Shown: positions 17,248-25,973 of the stretch, piece by piece
Numbering within the stretch: the first letter of the stretch is position 1
Layout of the letters: every line of letters begins with the position of its first letter
Origin: Lachnospiraceae bacterium
GTDB lineage: Bacteria > Bacillota > Clostridia > Lachnospirales > Lachnospiraceae
DNA length: 64,000 nucleotides
Direction of reading: 5' to 3'
NCBI GenBank assembly: GCA_017520425.1
Contig: JAFXFO010000011.1
Span: 34,523-98,522, forward strand
The notes under the pieces: model-generated
Seen by the model: only the letters and a program-made list of their open reading frames with translations
Told to the model about the DNA's origin: nothing
Database searches by the model: none
Position numbers and translations under genes: made by a program

Positions 17248-18738
17248 TTAGAACTGAAAATAAATAAACTGCGCCGCGCTGTAAGCCGGTCCGTAGATAC
17301 CAAATACCATGATAAACAGGATGCCCACCAGAAAAAATCCCCACTGAAATATTAGGTTCTGCTCTGCAAACTTCCCGGACAAGGATACCTTTTTGTATTG
17401 GAAGCATTCCGTTACAAACATTACCAACAACGCGAACAAAAGCACATTCCAATCCTTACCGTCCAAACCCAAACACAAAAGGGAATCATCAAACAATACC
17501 CAGGGGTTCCAAACCGTCAGCATATTTTTAATCAAATCCAGCGCCTGACCAATACTTTCCGCCCGAAAAAATACCCAGGCAATAGTCACCAGGAAAAAGG
17601 TCACACACACACGGAATGCTTTGTATGACAACACCGCTGTATTAATCTGCAAAAGGTTTGTAACCTTGGTTCGAAGCTTCTCTGTGATTTCCTCCGCCAC
17701 TCGCAAACCCCCATGAAGCATGCCCCATACCACATAATGCCAGGCCGCACCATGCCACAAGCCGCTTACGGAAAATACAATCATGATATTCACATATTTA
17801 CGTAGCTTTCCCTTTCTGCTGCCGCCCAATGGGAAATACAAATAATCCCGGAACCAGGAGGTCAGGGAAATATGCCATCTGTCCCAAAAGTCCTTAACGG
17901 ATGTAGCCAGATACGGTGTGTTAAAGTTGTTCATCAGCTCCACACCCAGGATTTTCGAGGCACCGATAGCAATATAGGTATAGCCTGCAAAGTCACAATA
18001 AATCTGAACGGAGAACAAAATCGCTCCCACCAGTGCCGTGAAACCCACATACTGGGAATAGTAATTGGCATGGAACACGGTATCTACCAAAAGGGCTGCC
18101 CGGTCTGCAATCACCATCTTTAAGAAATATCCGTACAGCATCACCAGGGCTCCACTGCGAATCCGTTCCAAATTCCAAACCTTGATTTTATCCAGATTCT
18201 TTAACTGAGGCAAGAGGCGTGTACTTCTTTCAATAGGGCCCGCCACCAATTGGGGAAAGTAGGATACAAACAAAGCATATTTTAAGAAGTTCTTTTCCGG
18301 TGCCAGTTTTTCTCTGTAAATGTCCACCATATAGCCCACTGCCTGGAAAATATAGAATGAAATTCCTACCGGCAGAAGCAGATTAAAGGAAGGCTCTGCG
18401 ATGGTGATTCCCACCTTAGCTACCAGGCTTTGTATGGTATCTATTACAAAATCCAAATATTTGAACAAAAACAGGATACCGAAATTTACGACTAATCCCA
18501 CCGCTACTACGGTCTTTTTCCGTCCGGGCTTTTCCCGCCATTTATATAAGAGAAGTCCTGCCCCATAGGTTACTACTGTGGAAAACAGCAGAAGCAGGGC
18601 ATACTTGGCATTCCAGCCCATATAAAAGAAGTAGCTGGCAAGCAATAACCATATATATCTGACCTTAGGTGGTATCACAAAATACAGTAAAACCACTATG
18701 GGAAAAAAGATTAAAAAGCTCAAGGAATTGAACAGCAT
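17248..18738 (-). CDS. MBOAT-family O-acyltransferase (AlgI-like)
   Basis: 496 aa with about ten or eleven membrane helices. MBOAT signatures are PVGISFYIFQAVGYMVDIYR, QLVAGPIERSTRLLPQL, FWDRWHISLTSWFRDYLYFPLGGSRKG and the catalytic-His motif SGLWHGAAWHYVVWG. AlgI-type proteins move acetyl groups across the membrane for O-acetylation of exopolysaccharide, peptidoglycan or teichoic acid. It is followed by the SGNH gene in one operon. No polysaccharide synthase is nearby, so the substrate is open. Confidence 0.92.
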   Translation of the reverse strand: MLFNSLSFLIFFPIVVLLYFVIPPKVRYIWLLLASYFFYMGWNAKYALLLLFSTVVTYGAGLLLYKWREKPGRKKTVVAVGLVVNFGILFLFKYLDFVIDTIQSLVAKVGITIAEPSFNLLLPVGISFYIFQAVGYMVDIYREKLAPEKNFLKYALFVSYFPQLVAGPIERSTRLLPQLKNLDKIKVWNLERIRSGALVMLYGYFLKMVIADRAALLVDTVFHANYYSQYVGFTALVGAILFSVQIYCDFAGYTYIAIGASKILGVELMNNFNTPYLATSVKDFWDRWHISLTSWFRDYLYFPLGGSRKGKLRKYVNIMIVFSVSGLWHGAAWHYVVWGMLHGGLRVAEEITEKLRTKVTNLLQINTAVLSYKAFRVCVTFFLVTIAWVFFRAESIGQALDLIKNMLTVWNPWVLFDDSLLCLGLDGKDWNVLLFALLVMFVTECFQYKKVSLSGKFAEQNLIFQWGFFLVGILFIMVFGIYGPAYSAAQFIYFQF

Positions 18739-18793
18739 ATGTATCTCCTCACAGTTTCTTATGTACTGTTACTTTCTCTTTCGGTAATTCTCT

Positions 18794-19864
18794 CTAGGCC
18801 TTTACAGCCCAGCGCATCTTGGTGGAACGGGCTCTGGGATTACGATTGCACTCCTCCGCGGAGGGACGTACCACATCCTCTGCCACCTCACTGTATACCC
18901 CTTCCTTTTTCCACTGTTTGAAGGACTTCTTCACCAGTCTGTCCTCACCGGAATGGAAGGTAAGAATCGCCACTCTGCCGCCGGGATTTAAGATATCCGG
19001 AAGCTTCTCTAACAGGCTGTGCAACACCTCATACTCATTGTTTACATCGATACGCAAAGCCTGGAACACTCTCTGGCAAGTCTTTTTTACGATTTCCTTA
19101 CGGTCTTTTTCGGAAGCCTTAGCCACCTCCCGAATGCCCATCAAAGCCTCTTCGATGGCTTCCTTTAACTGGGTAGTAGTCTCGATTTTCTTACCACGCT
19201 TTATACCGGTTACGATTTTGTCTGCAATCTCATAGGCATAGGGTTCGTCCGAGTTTTCTATCAACATGTATTGCAGCTCTTCTTTGCTGATACCCTCCAA
19301 CCGCTTCGCCGCACTAATACCCTTGGTGGGGTCCAAACGCAAATCCAAAGGTCCCTCCACCTTGTAGGTAAAGCCTCGCTCCGGGTTGTCAATCTGCATG
19401 GAGGAAACACCCAAGTCCGCCAGCACGAAATCAAACTTTCTTCCGGCTTCCTCTGCCACCTTATCAATTTCTGCAAAGTTAATCAGCTTCACCGTAAGCA
19501 GTTCCTCACCGAAGCCTTGGTCTGCCAGTCGCTCTTTCGTCTTTGCCGATTCGATTGGGTCCACATCCAAACCGTAAATATGCCCTTCTCCCTGCAGGCA
19601 CTTTAACATCTCCCTGGTATGTCCGCCATATCCCAGAGTACAATCCAGCCCCCACTGTCCGGGCTTAATCTGCAGGAAATCCAGTATCTCCTGCACCATG
19701 ATGGATATATGCATACCCGCAGGAGTACTGCCCTTACTGATAACCTTGGATATGGTATCGCCGTACTTCTCCGGATTATGCTCTTTATATTTCTCACTGT
19801 ATTTCTTCGGATGGGTACCGGAGTACCGCACTCTCCGCTTATGCTCGCCAGTCTGGTTTTCCAT
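18794..19864 (-). CDS. rsmH: 16S rRNA (cytosine-1402-N4) methyltransferase
   Basis: 356 aa. The SAM site is LDCTLGYGGHTREML, and further family blocks are LADLGVSSMQIDNPERGFTY, RVFQALRIDVNNE, ILTFHSGEDRLVK and the terminal ARSTKMRWAVKA. RsmH is usually about 310 aa; this one has a ~45-residue charged N-terminal extension rich in His, Lys and Tyr. It is not in a division/cell wall (mra) cluster, its usual place, so it could be a second paralogue. GGAAAGGAATG precedes the start. Confidence 0.9.
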   Translation of the reverse strand: MENQTGEHKRRVRYSGTHPKKYSEKYKEHNPEKYGDTISKVISKGSTPAGMHISIMVQEILDFLQIKPGQWGLDCTLGYGGHTREMLKCLQGEGHIYGLDVDPIESAKTKERLADQGFGEELLTVKLINFAEIDKVAEEAGRKFDFVLADLGVSSMQIDNPERGFTYKVEGPLDLRLDPTKGISAAKRLEGISKEELQYMLIENSDEPYAYEIADKIVTGIKRGKKIETTTQLKEAIEEALMGIREVAKASEKDRKEIVKKTCQRVFQALRIDVNNEYEVLHSLLEKLPDILNPGGRVAILTFHSGEDRLVKKSFKQWKKEGVYSEVAEDVVRPSAEECNRNPRARSTKMRWAVKA

Positions 19865-19920
19865 TGTTCCATTCCTTTCTTATGTGCCGGATGCGTCCGT
19901 TTCTTGTACCGGTTTTTTAG

Positions 19921-20487
19921 TTACTGTCCTAAAATTCCCAAGCCCTTCAGCAAAATCTTCAAGCCGATAATAATCAACACCATACCGCCGAAAAACTCTG
20001 CCTTGGATTTATACTTCATGCCAAAAAGGCTTCCTACCTTCACACCCACTGCTGACAGAGTAAAGGTCACCACGCCGATAAATAACACCGCCCATACAAT
20101 CTGCACTTTCATGCAGGCAAAAGTCACACCCACCGCCAGTGCATCAATACTGGTGGCAATGGCCAGAATAAACATGGACTTAATGGTCATGGAAGCATCC
20201 ACTTCCTCTTCTTCCTTGCTGAGGGCTTCCTTTATCATATTACCACCGATAATCAGTAACAGTGTGAATGCTACCCAGTGAGAACATTTATTGATAAACA
20301 CTGTAAAGAAGCTACCTAAAAAGTAACCTATGGCTGGCATCAGAGCCTGAAATCCACCGAACCACAATCCGGCAATACACATATGCTTCCACATGATTTT
20401 GCCTAAGGACAAGCCCTTACAAACAGATACTGCAAAAGCGTCCATGGACAGGCCCACTGCCAACCAAAACAGTTCAAATAAGCTCAT
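19921..20487 (-). CDS. mntP: Manganese efflux pump MntP
   Basis: 188 aa and six predicted helices in two repeated halves, each with the family motif (GLSMDAFAVSVCKGL near the N-terminus and ATSIDALAVGVTFA in the second half). The intramembrane Asp residues are the metal site. MntP exports Mn2+ across the cytoplasmic membrane. Its leader carries a yybP-ykoY riboswitch with a terminator, which fits induction by excess manganese. Confidence 0.95.
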   Translation of the reverse strand: MSLFELFWLAVGLSMDAFAVSVCKGLSLGKIMWKHMCIAGLWFGGFQALMPAIGYFLGSFFTVFINKCSHWVAFTLLLIIGGNMIKEALSKEEEEVDASMTIKSMFILAIATSIDALAVGVTFACMKVQIVWAVLFIGVVTFTLSAVGVKVGSLFGMKYKSKAEFFGGMVLIIIGLKILLKGLGILGQ

Positions 20488-20498
20488 ACATTTGCCTC

Positions 20499-20627
20499 CA
20501 AAAAAAGACCCAAAATCAGCTACCTCAACTGATCTTGAGTCTCATCATTTCAAGTAAAACCGGGTACGTAACCGCACCAGTATGTCGATTATACTATACA
20601 CCCAAGTGTACTGATTACTCCCTCTTG
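20499..20627 (-). promoter_or_regulatory. yybP-ykoY (Mn2+) riboswitch and attenuator
   Basis: On the minus strand the aptamer (20627 to about 20537) has AGAGGGAGTA at its 5' end, the GACATAC loop, GGTTACG and the closing TGATGAGACTC, as in yybP-ykoY RNAs. The expression platform GACTCAAGATCAG / CTGATTTTGGGTC (20507-20541) is followed by seven T. The known ligand of this class is Mn2+ and the downstream gene is mntP. Confidence 0.85.
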
Positions 20628-20637
20628 ACGTGGTTTC

Positions 20638-20665
20638 ATTATAGCATAGTGGCACGAAAAGTCAA
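20638..20665 (-). promoter_or_regulatory. Promoter of the mntP riboswitch transcript
   Basis: Minus-strand TTGACT (20660-20665), a 16-nt spacer and TATAAT (20638-20643), about 10 nt before the aptamer. Confidence 0.75.
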
Positions 20666-20717
20666 GCACCGGCTTACGAGTCTGTTCACTTTCGAAACTT
20701 TAAAAATTATTGAATTT

Positions 20718-20750
20718 TGAAAAAGCCAGACTTCATCAGTCTGACTTTTT
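20718..20750 (-). terminator. Terminator at the end of the polyamine operon
   Basis: AAAAAGTCAGACT / AGTCTGGCTTTTT hairpin on the minus strand, overlapping the last codons of the PHP gene. Confidence 0.8.
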
Positions 20751-21542
20751 ACAACACTTCAACATCCCTTCCAGATCCCGGATATTCGCCCCTACATCCC
20801 TTTGCTTGTGTGCATCCGAAGCCGTCTCAATTTGCACATTATTTTTTCTTAAAATAGATAACAATTGAGGATTTAAGCCCAGTTCCAGATTCGGACTATA
20901 ATTCAATCGTAATCCGCCGCTATTCTCAGCATACATACCATGCTTATTTAGCAGCTCCGCCAATTTCTGATAACAATCCGTCAAGTCAATGTTCGGTTTA
21001 TAGCCGAAACACTTGATGGAGTCAGGATGGGCAAGGCCGCCAAACAGACCACTCTCACACAACTGAAACATGATATCATAATATCTTTTATATACTTCAT
21101 CCACGTTCTTGCTTTCCCAAAGCTCTTTTTGCCCCATGTGGTCAAATCCCCAACCATCAATCCAATGCACAGAGCCTGTCAGGAAATCAAAATCGTAATT
21201 CTTAAGAATATCTACCAGAAGGTCAGCCGTTTCAGGGATATAACAGACCTCAAGACCAAATTTCACCTTAACAGGGTACTTCGTATCCTTTACTTTATTA
21301 ATAAAATCAATGTACTCGTTTATGGATCCGTTCATTCTTTTTGTGATCCAGTTATACTGAAAATCGTTATATGCCTTTATAGGTTCATATACTCTCTCAA
21401 ACTCCATAAATTGATGGGTATGCTCAAGCAAGTATATTTCATCCAGGCCTGCCTCTTGTGCCACCTTAAGAAAGCCCTCAAAGTAATCCATCTGATAGCC
21501 TATGGGATTTCCATGCAAAAAGTGCACATGTACATCTCTCAT
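20736..21542 (-). CDS. PHP-domain phosphatase (histidinol-phosphatase-like)
   Basis: 268 aa. The PHP metal sites are visible: RDVHVHFLHGN near the N-terminus, LEHTHQF, the FGLEVCYI strand, TGSVHWIDGW, GLAHPDSIK and the final ASDAHKQRDVG. The order fits the monofunctional HisK-type histidinol-phosphatases of Firmicutes, but no his genes are nearby and PHP enzymes have varied phosphoester substrates. It lies 11 nt after the HD gene as the last gene of the polyamine operon. Confidence 0.8.
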   Translation of the reverse strand: MRDVHVHFLHGNPIGYQMDYFEGFLKVAQEAGLDEIYLLEHTHQFMEFERVYEPIKAYNDFQYNWITKRMNGSINEYIDFINKVKDTKYPVKVKFGLEVCYIPETADLLVDILKNYDFDFLTGSVHWIDGWGFDHMGQKELWESKNVDEVYKRYYDIMFQLCESGLFGGLAHPDSIKCFGYKPNIDLTDCYQKLAELLNKHGMYAENSGGLRLNYSPNLELGLNPQLLSILRKNNVQIETASDAHKQRDVGANIRDLEGMLKCCKKSD

Positions 21543-21553
21543 GATTCACACCT

Positions 21554-22258
21554 CTACTCACCCTGCAAAAGCTCTTCTATATCCAACGTCCCCTGCATTT
21601 CCGCCTGCAAAGCTTCGTAAAACCGGCTTCGCATCTGCAGTTTTTCTTCCCAAAAGGCTTTGGCGGTATCCGTACCGCAGATTCTGTCCTGCCAGTCTGT
21701 CAAGGTTTGCTGACGCTTTTCGCACACTTCAATCAACTCTCTGGCGCTACGCTCCCCAATATCACTCCGTCCAATCATACACACACGCATAATATCAAAA
21801 CGGTCCAAATCGTCCGCATCTCTGACGCTCAGCTCAAAAGGCGTAGCATCCTCCGGCACATCATTCCATCTATCGTGAATGCGGATAGCCTGACAAATAT
21901 TCTCCGTCAGCTCCTCATAATAACCAATTTTCTGCAAAAACAGTTTTGCCACCTCTGCACCATAAGTAGGGTGCATGTTCCACTCCTCCATGGTTTCACA
22001 GAACGGGTAGCCCGTATCATGCAAAAGACAGGCCATTACCAGGGGCTCACTGTCCCAGCCTTCCGCTTCTGCAATCCTCTTTCCCCAAAGGGCGGCACGT
22101 AAGGAATGCTCATACCGGTAGGTCTTATCATAACGGTCCGGCTGAGGATCAAGGAGTTCCTTTACAAAGGAGCGGGTAGCTGCTACCGGGTCTAAGCCGG
22201 GGCCGTAACCCTTCAATATTTTCTCTAAACGTTTCTTTTCTTTTTTACACTTTAGCAT
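21554..22258 (-). CDS. HD-domain phosphohydrolase-like protein
   Basis: 235 aa from the ATG at 22258, with GGGAAGG 7 nt upstream; the longer frame to 22300 overlaps nspC further. HD motifs are present: RYEHSLRAALWG, ACLLHDTGYPF (His-Asp) and a later IRIHDRW and VRDADDLDRFD. This is the pattern of small HD hydrolases acting on nucleotides or phosphorylated metabolites. It overlaps the end of nspC by 14 nt, so its translation is coupled. The substrate is unknown. Confidence 0.82.
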   Translation of the reverse strand: MLKCKKEKKRLEKILKGYGPGLDPVAATRSFVKELLDPQPDRYDKTYRYEHSLRAALWGKRIAEAEGWDSEPLVMACLLHDTGYPFCETMEEWNMHPTYGAEVAKLFLQKIGYYEELTENICQAIRIHDRWNDVPEDATPFELSVRDADDLDRFDIMRVCMIGRSDIGERSARELIEVCEKRQQTLTDWQDRICGTDTAKAFWEEKLQMRSRFYEALQAEMQGTLDIEELLQGE

Positions 22259-23471
22259 CACTGCACCTTCCCAACCGACTTTTAAATTCATTATAGCCAA
22301 AATCCGTCAGTCTGACAAGGTTGCCTGCCACAGTTCTCTTCCAGATATTGGGCAAGGGCATGCCGTTGAAGGTGTTGTTTTTGCAGGTGGTATAAATGGC
22401 CATGTCCCCAAAGAGAAGTAAATCTCCCTCCTGTAATTCCTCTGAAAATCCATAATCTCCTATTACATCCCCTGCCAGACAGGTGGGTCCCGTCAGGCGA
22501 TAGGTGTGTGGTGTAGTAGCGTTAGCCTCGGCTCCGTACAAAGGCGGTGTGTAAGGCATCTCAATCACATCCGGCATATGGCAGGCTGCACTGGCATCCA
22601 GGATGACAATCCGGGTGTCCTCATTCTGCACCACATCCAGCACTCGTGTAGCCAGATAGCCTGCATTTAGGGCTACCGCTTCTCCCGGCTCCAGATATAC
22701 TTCTACGCCCCATTTGTCCTTGGCGTAGCGGATGCATTTCTCCAGACGTTCCACATCATAGCCGGGGCGGGTAATATGATGTCCCCCACCCATATTCAAC
22801 CATTTCATGGCAGGCAGTACATCCCCAAACTTCTCCTCAACAGCCTGTAGGGTAGTCTCCAAATCCTCCGCATCCTGCTCGCAAAGAGTGTGAAAATGCA
22901 ACCCCTCCAACAGTGCCACCAGTTCCTCTGTCATCAGCTGTTTCCACATGGCCCGGGTGGTTCCCAACCGGCTTCCCGGTGCACAGGGGTCATAGATGGC
23001 ATGTCCCTCTTGGGTGGAACACTCCGGATTGATGCGAAGTCCTATGCTCTTCCCAGCCTGCTTTGCCTGTAGTCCAAACTTTTCCAACTGCCTCGGCGAA
23101 TTAAACACAATATGGTCCGCATACCGTAACAGCTCCTGAAACTCCTCCTCCCGATAGGCCCCGCAAAAGACATGAACTTCCTTTCCGGGCATTTCCTCCG
23201 CCCCCAGTCTGGCTTCATAGAGCCCGCTGGCCTCCGTACCGGCCAGAAAAGGAGCCAGCAAGGGATAACAATCATAATTGGAAAAAGCCTTCTGAGCCAG
23301 CAGTATTTTACAGCCGGTACGCTTACTTACTGCTTCCAGGATGCGACCGTTTTCCTGCAGTTTCTTTTCCTCAATGATATAGCAGGGTGTAGGAATATCC
23401 CCGAACACCTCCGTGGGTTTTCGCCCGCCCAATGCCGCAAACATAGGACGGTTTTCTGCTCCCCTCTTCAT
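22245..23471 (-). CDS. nspC: Carboxynorspermidine/carboxyspermidine decarboxylase
   Basis: 408 aa, alanine-racemase-fold PLP enzyme. The PLP lysine is in KILLAQKAFS (Lys61). Other family blocks are GTEASGLYEARLG, LRINPECSTQEGHAIYDPCAPGSRLG, GLHFHTLCEQDAEDL, WLNMGGGHHITRPGYD and GPTCLAGDVIGDY. It decarboxylates carboxyspermidine to spermidine. It is directly coupled to the dehydrogenase gene (stop and start share base 23471), the usual CASDH-CANSDC pair. Confidence 0.95.
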   Translation of the reverse strand: MKRGAENRPMFAALGGRKPTEVFGDIPTPCYIIEEKKLQENGRILEAVSKRTGCKILLAQKAFSNYDCYPLLAPFLAGTEASGLYEARLGAEEMPGKEVHVFCGAYREEEFQELLRYADHIVFNSPRQLEKFGLQAKQAGKSIGLRINPECSTQEGHAIYDPCAPGSRLGTTRAMWKQLMTEELVALLEGLHFHTLCEQDAEDLETTLQAVEEKFGDVLPAMKWLNMGGGHHITRPGYDVERLEKCIRYAKDKWGVEVYLEPGEAVALNAGYLATRVLDVVQNEDTRIVILDASAACHMPDVIEMPYTPPLYGAEANATTPHTYRLTGPTCLAGDVIGDYGFSEELQEGDLLLFGDMAIYTTCKNNTFNGMPLPNIWKRTVAGNLVRLTDFGYNEFKSRLGRCSDAKV

Positions 23472-24730
23472 TAGTCCACCAGCACAGGGTTGTGATTTTC
23501 CCTGCGGGGCAGACCATATTTATCCAACGCATCCAGGAAAGGATCCGGGTCAAATTCCTCCACTGTATATACGCCGGCCTTGTTCCACTGTCCGGTAAGC
23601 AGCATCAAAGCGCCGCACATGGCCGGCACACCGGTGGTGTAGCTGATGGCCTGGCTCTCCACTTCACGGTAGCATTCCTGATGGTCACACACATTGTAAA
23701 TATAATAAGTCTTTTCCTTGCCATCCTTCTTGCCGGTGAAGATACAGCCGATATTGGTCTTGCCGTGAGTGCGGGGACCTAAGCTGGCCGGATCCGGAAG
23801 CAGTGCCTTTAAAAACTGAATGGGCACAATTTCCTTACCTTCAAAAAGAATGGGCGTGGTGGAAAGCATCCCCACATTTTCCAAACATTTCATATGGGTC
23901 AGGTAGCTTTGACCAAAGGTCATAAAGAAGCGGATTCTCTTCACCTCCGGAATGTTCAGTGCCAGGGACTCGATTTCCTCATGATGGAGCAGGTACATAT
24001 CCTTCTCCCCCACGCAGTCAAAATCATACTCTCTCTTAATGCTCATGGCAGGGATTTCCACCCAGTGACCATCTTCCCAGTAGCTGCCCGGTGCGGATAC
24101 CTCACGAAGGTTAATCTCCGGATTGAAGTTGGTGGCAAAGGGATAGCCGTGGTCGCCACCATTGCAGTCTAAAATGTCAATAGTATCGATGGTGTCAAAC
24201 TCATGCTGTTTTGCATAAGCACAGTAAGCCTGGGTGACACCCGGGTCAAATCCACAGCCCAGAAGGGCGGTAAGTCCGGCCTTTTCAAACTTCTCTCTAT
24301 AAGCCCATTGCCAGCTGTAATCAAAATACGCCGAAAAACCCTGCTCCTCACAACGCTTCTCATAAATAGCTCTCCACTCAGAATCATCCGTATCCTCCGG
24401 CTCATAATTGGCCGTATCCATATAATTTACCCCACAAGCCAGGCAGGCATCCATAATGGTTAAATCCTGATAGGGAAGGGCAATATTCATCACCAAATCC
24501 GGCTGATAGGAATTAATCAAATCAATCACCTGCCCTACATCATCTGCATCCACCTGTGCGGTGGTTATCTTTGTGGCAGTCTTGCCTGCCAAGTCCTGCG
24601 CCAGCTTATCACACTTTTCCTTAGTTCTGCTGGCAATACACAGCTCTGTAAAAACTTCACTTACCTGACAACACTTTCTGATTGCTACGGAAGCTACACC
24701 GCCGCAGCCGATTACTAAAACTCTGCTCAT
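23471..24730 (-). CDS. Carboxyspermidine dehydrogenase (saccharopine dehydrogenase family)
   Basis: 419 aa. The N-terminal Rossmann fold is VLVIGCGGVASVAIRKC. The family blocks NYMDTANYEPED, GCGFDPGVTQAYCAY and TGVPAMCGALMLLTGQWNKAGV follow. With NspC next to it the reaction is assigned as condensation of putrescine (or diaminopropane) with aspartate semialdehyde, using NADPH, to carboxyspermidine. GAGGAAAAGGAG precedes the ATG. A 73-bp tandem hairpin repeat occupies its upstream region within the operon. Confidence 0.92.
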   Translation of the reverse strand: MSRVLVIGCGGVASVAIRKCCQVSEVFTELCIASRTKEKCDKLAQDLAGKTATKITTAQVDADDVGQVIDLINSYQPDLVMNIALPYQDLTIMDACLACGVNYMDTANYEPEDTDDSEWRAIYEKRCEEQGFSAYFDYSWQWAYREKFEKAGLTALLGCGFDPGVTQAYCAYAKQHEFDTIDTIDILDCNGGDHGYPFATNFNPEINLREVSAPGSYWEDGHWVEIPAMSIKREYDFDCVGEKDMYLLHHEEIESLALNIPEVKRIRFFMTFGQSYLTHMKCLENVGMLSTTPILFEGKEIVPIQFLKALLPDPASLGPRTHGKTNIGCIFTGKKDGKEKTYYIYNVCDHQECYREVESQAISYTTGVPAMCGALMLLTGQWNKAGVYTVEEFDPDPFLDALDKYGLPRRENHNPVLVD

Positions 24731-24763
24731 TTTTTTCTCCTTTTCCTCTTTTTGATTCCAAAT

Positions 24764-25085
24764 TAAGCTATTTTTTCTGTTTTCTGATTTTTGGCTTACT
24801 TTTTTCTCTCTTCCGCCTCTGGTTTTCTCCGAAAACTAAGCCACTTTTTCTATTTCTCAATTTTTGGCTTACTTTTTTCCCTACTTCCCCCTCTGATTTT
24901 CTCCAAATACTAAGCCACTTTTTCTATTTCTCAATTTTTGGCTTACTTTTTTCTCTCTTCCACCTCTGGTTCACTCCAAATACTAAGCCACTTTTTCTAT
25001 TTCTCAATTTTTGGCTTACTTTTTTCCCTACTTCCCCTTTGGTTTTCTGTAAAACTAAGCCACTTTTCAGATTTCTCGATTTTGG
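24764..25085. repeat. Tandem 73-bp hairpin repeat inside the polyamine operon
   Basis: TAAGCC/TAAGCT starts at 24764, 24837, 24911, 24984 and 25056 (steps 73, 74, 73, 72). In the first four copies TGGCTTA begins exactly +28, giving a 7-bp stem and a 21-nt loop, TAAGCCA-N21-TGGCTTA. The fifth copy has lost the right arm. The pyrimidine-rich spacers alternate between two versions (TCTCTCTTCC... and CCCTACTTCC...), suggesting duplication of a two-unit block. It fills the gap between speB and the carboxyspermidine dehydrogenase gene. Confidence 0.85.
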
Positions 25086-25115
25086 GATGAGTTCTCCTCA
25101 ACAAGCCATGCCTTA

Positions 25116-25973
25116 CTACCCTGCAAGTGCTAACAGTAGCTCCCGTAGCACCTTACATGCAGTGGCGGTGGATACGCCGCTACTGTCCAGCATAGGGGCC
25201 AACTCGTTGATATCGGCTCCCACAATCTGCAACTTACTAACCTGCAGGATAGCTTCCAAAAGCTGCAAAAAGCTTACGCCTCCTGCCTCAGGTGTGCCGG
25301 TACCGGGAAAAGCTGACGGGTCCAGGCAATCTAAATCGATGGTAAGATACACCGGTACGCCGGCTTTCTTCAAATCAAACACCACCTCCGACAGTCCTTC
25401 AAAAGTAAACTTATGCATATCCGTATGTTCCTTGGCAAAAGCAAATTCTTCCCTATCTCCGCTACGGATGCAGAACTGGTGGATTCGTCCGTTCCCTACC
25501 AGCTCATGGCATCGTCGCATAACGCAGGCATGACTAAGCTTTGCCCCCAGATAATCCTCCCTCAAATCTGCATGGGCATCAAAATGGATGATGTGTATAT
25601 CCGGGTACTTTTCATAAACCGCCCGGACTGCTCCCAAGGTCACCAGATGCTCGCCTCCTAAAAGGATGGGCAGCTTACCATCCTCCAAAATCGACCTTGT
25701 CCGCGTCTCAATATCTTCCAAAGCTCTTTCCGCACTGCCAAAGCAAAGCTCCAAATCCCCGCAGTCAAAAACCTTTACATCCAACAAATCCTTATCCTGA
25801 TAAGGGCTGTAGGTTTCCAGCCCGAAGCTTTCATGGCGGATGGCTGAGGAGCCGAATCTTGCTCCGGGCCGGAAGCTGGTGGTGGAGTCAAAAGGTGCTC
25901 CAAACAACACCAAATCCGCTTCCTCATATTCGTGGTCGCAACCGATAAAGGTCTCTATATTTTTTCTGATCAT
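25116..25973 (-). CDS. speB: Agmatinase
   Basis: 285 aa from the ATG at 25973, with GAGGAGG upstream; the longer frame lies inside speE. Ureohydrolase signatures with Mn2+ ligands are GGEHLVTLG, HFDAHADLR and TIDLDCLDPSAFPGTGTPEAGG. It hydrolyses agmatine to putrescine and urea. The start overlaps the speE stop by 4 nt (ATGA). Together with SpeA it forms the arginine-to-putrescine route. Confidence 0.93.
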   Translation of the reverse strand: MIRKNIETFIGCDHEYEEADLVLFGAPFDSTTSFRPGARFGSSAIRHESFGLETYSPYQDKDLLDVKVFDCGDLELCFGSAERALEDIETRTRSILEDGKLPILLGGEHLVTLGAVRAVYEKYPDIHIIHFDAHADLREDYLGAKLSHACVMRRCHELVGNGRIHQFCIRSGDREEFAFAKEHTDMHKFTFEGLSEVVFDLKKAGVPVYLTIDLDCLDPSAFPGTGTPEAGGVSFLQLLEAILQVSKLQIVGADINELAPMLDSSGVSTATACKVLRELLLALAG

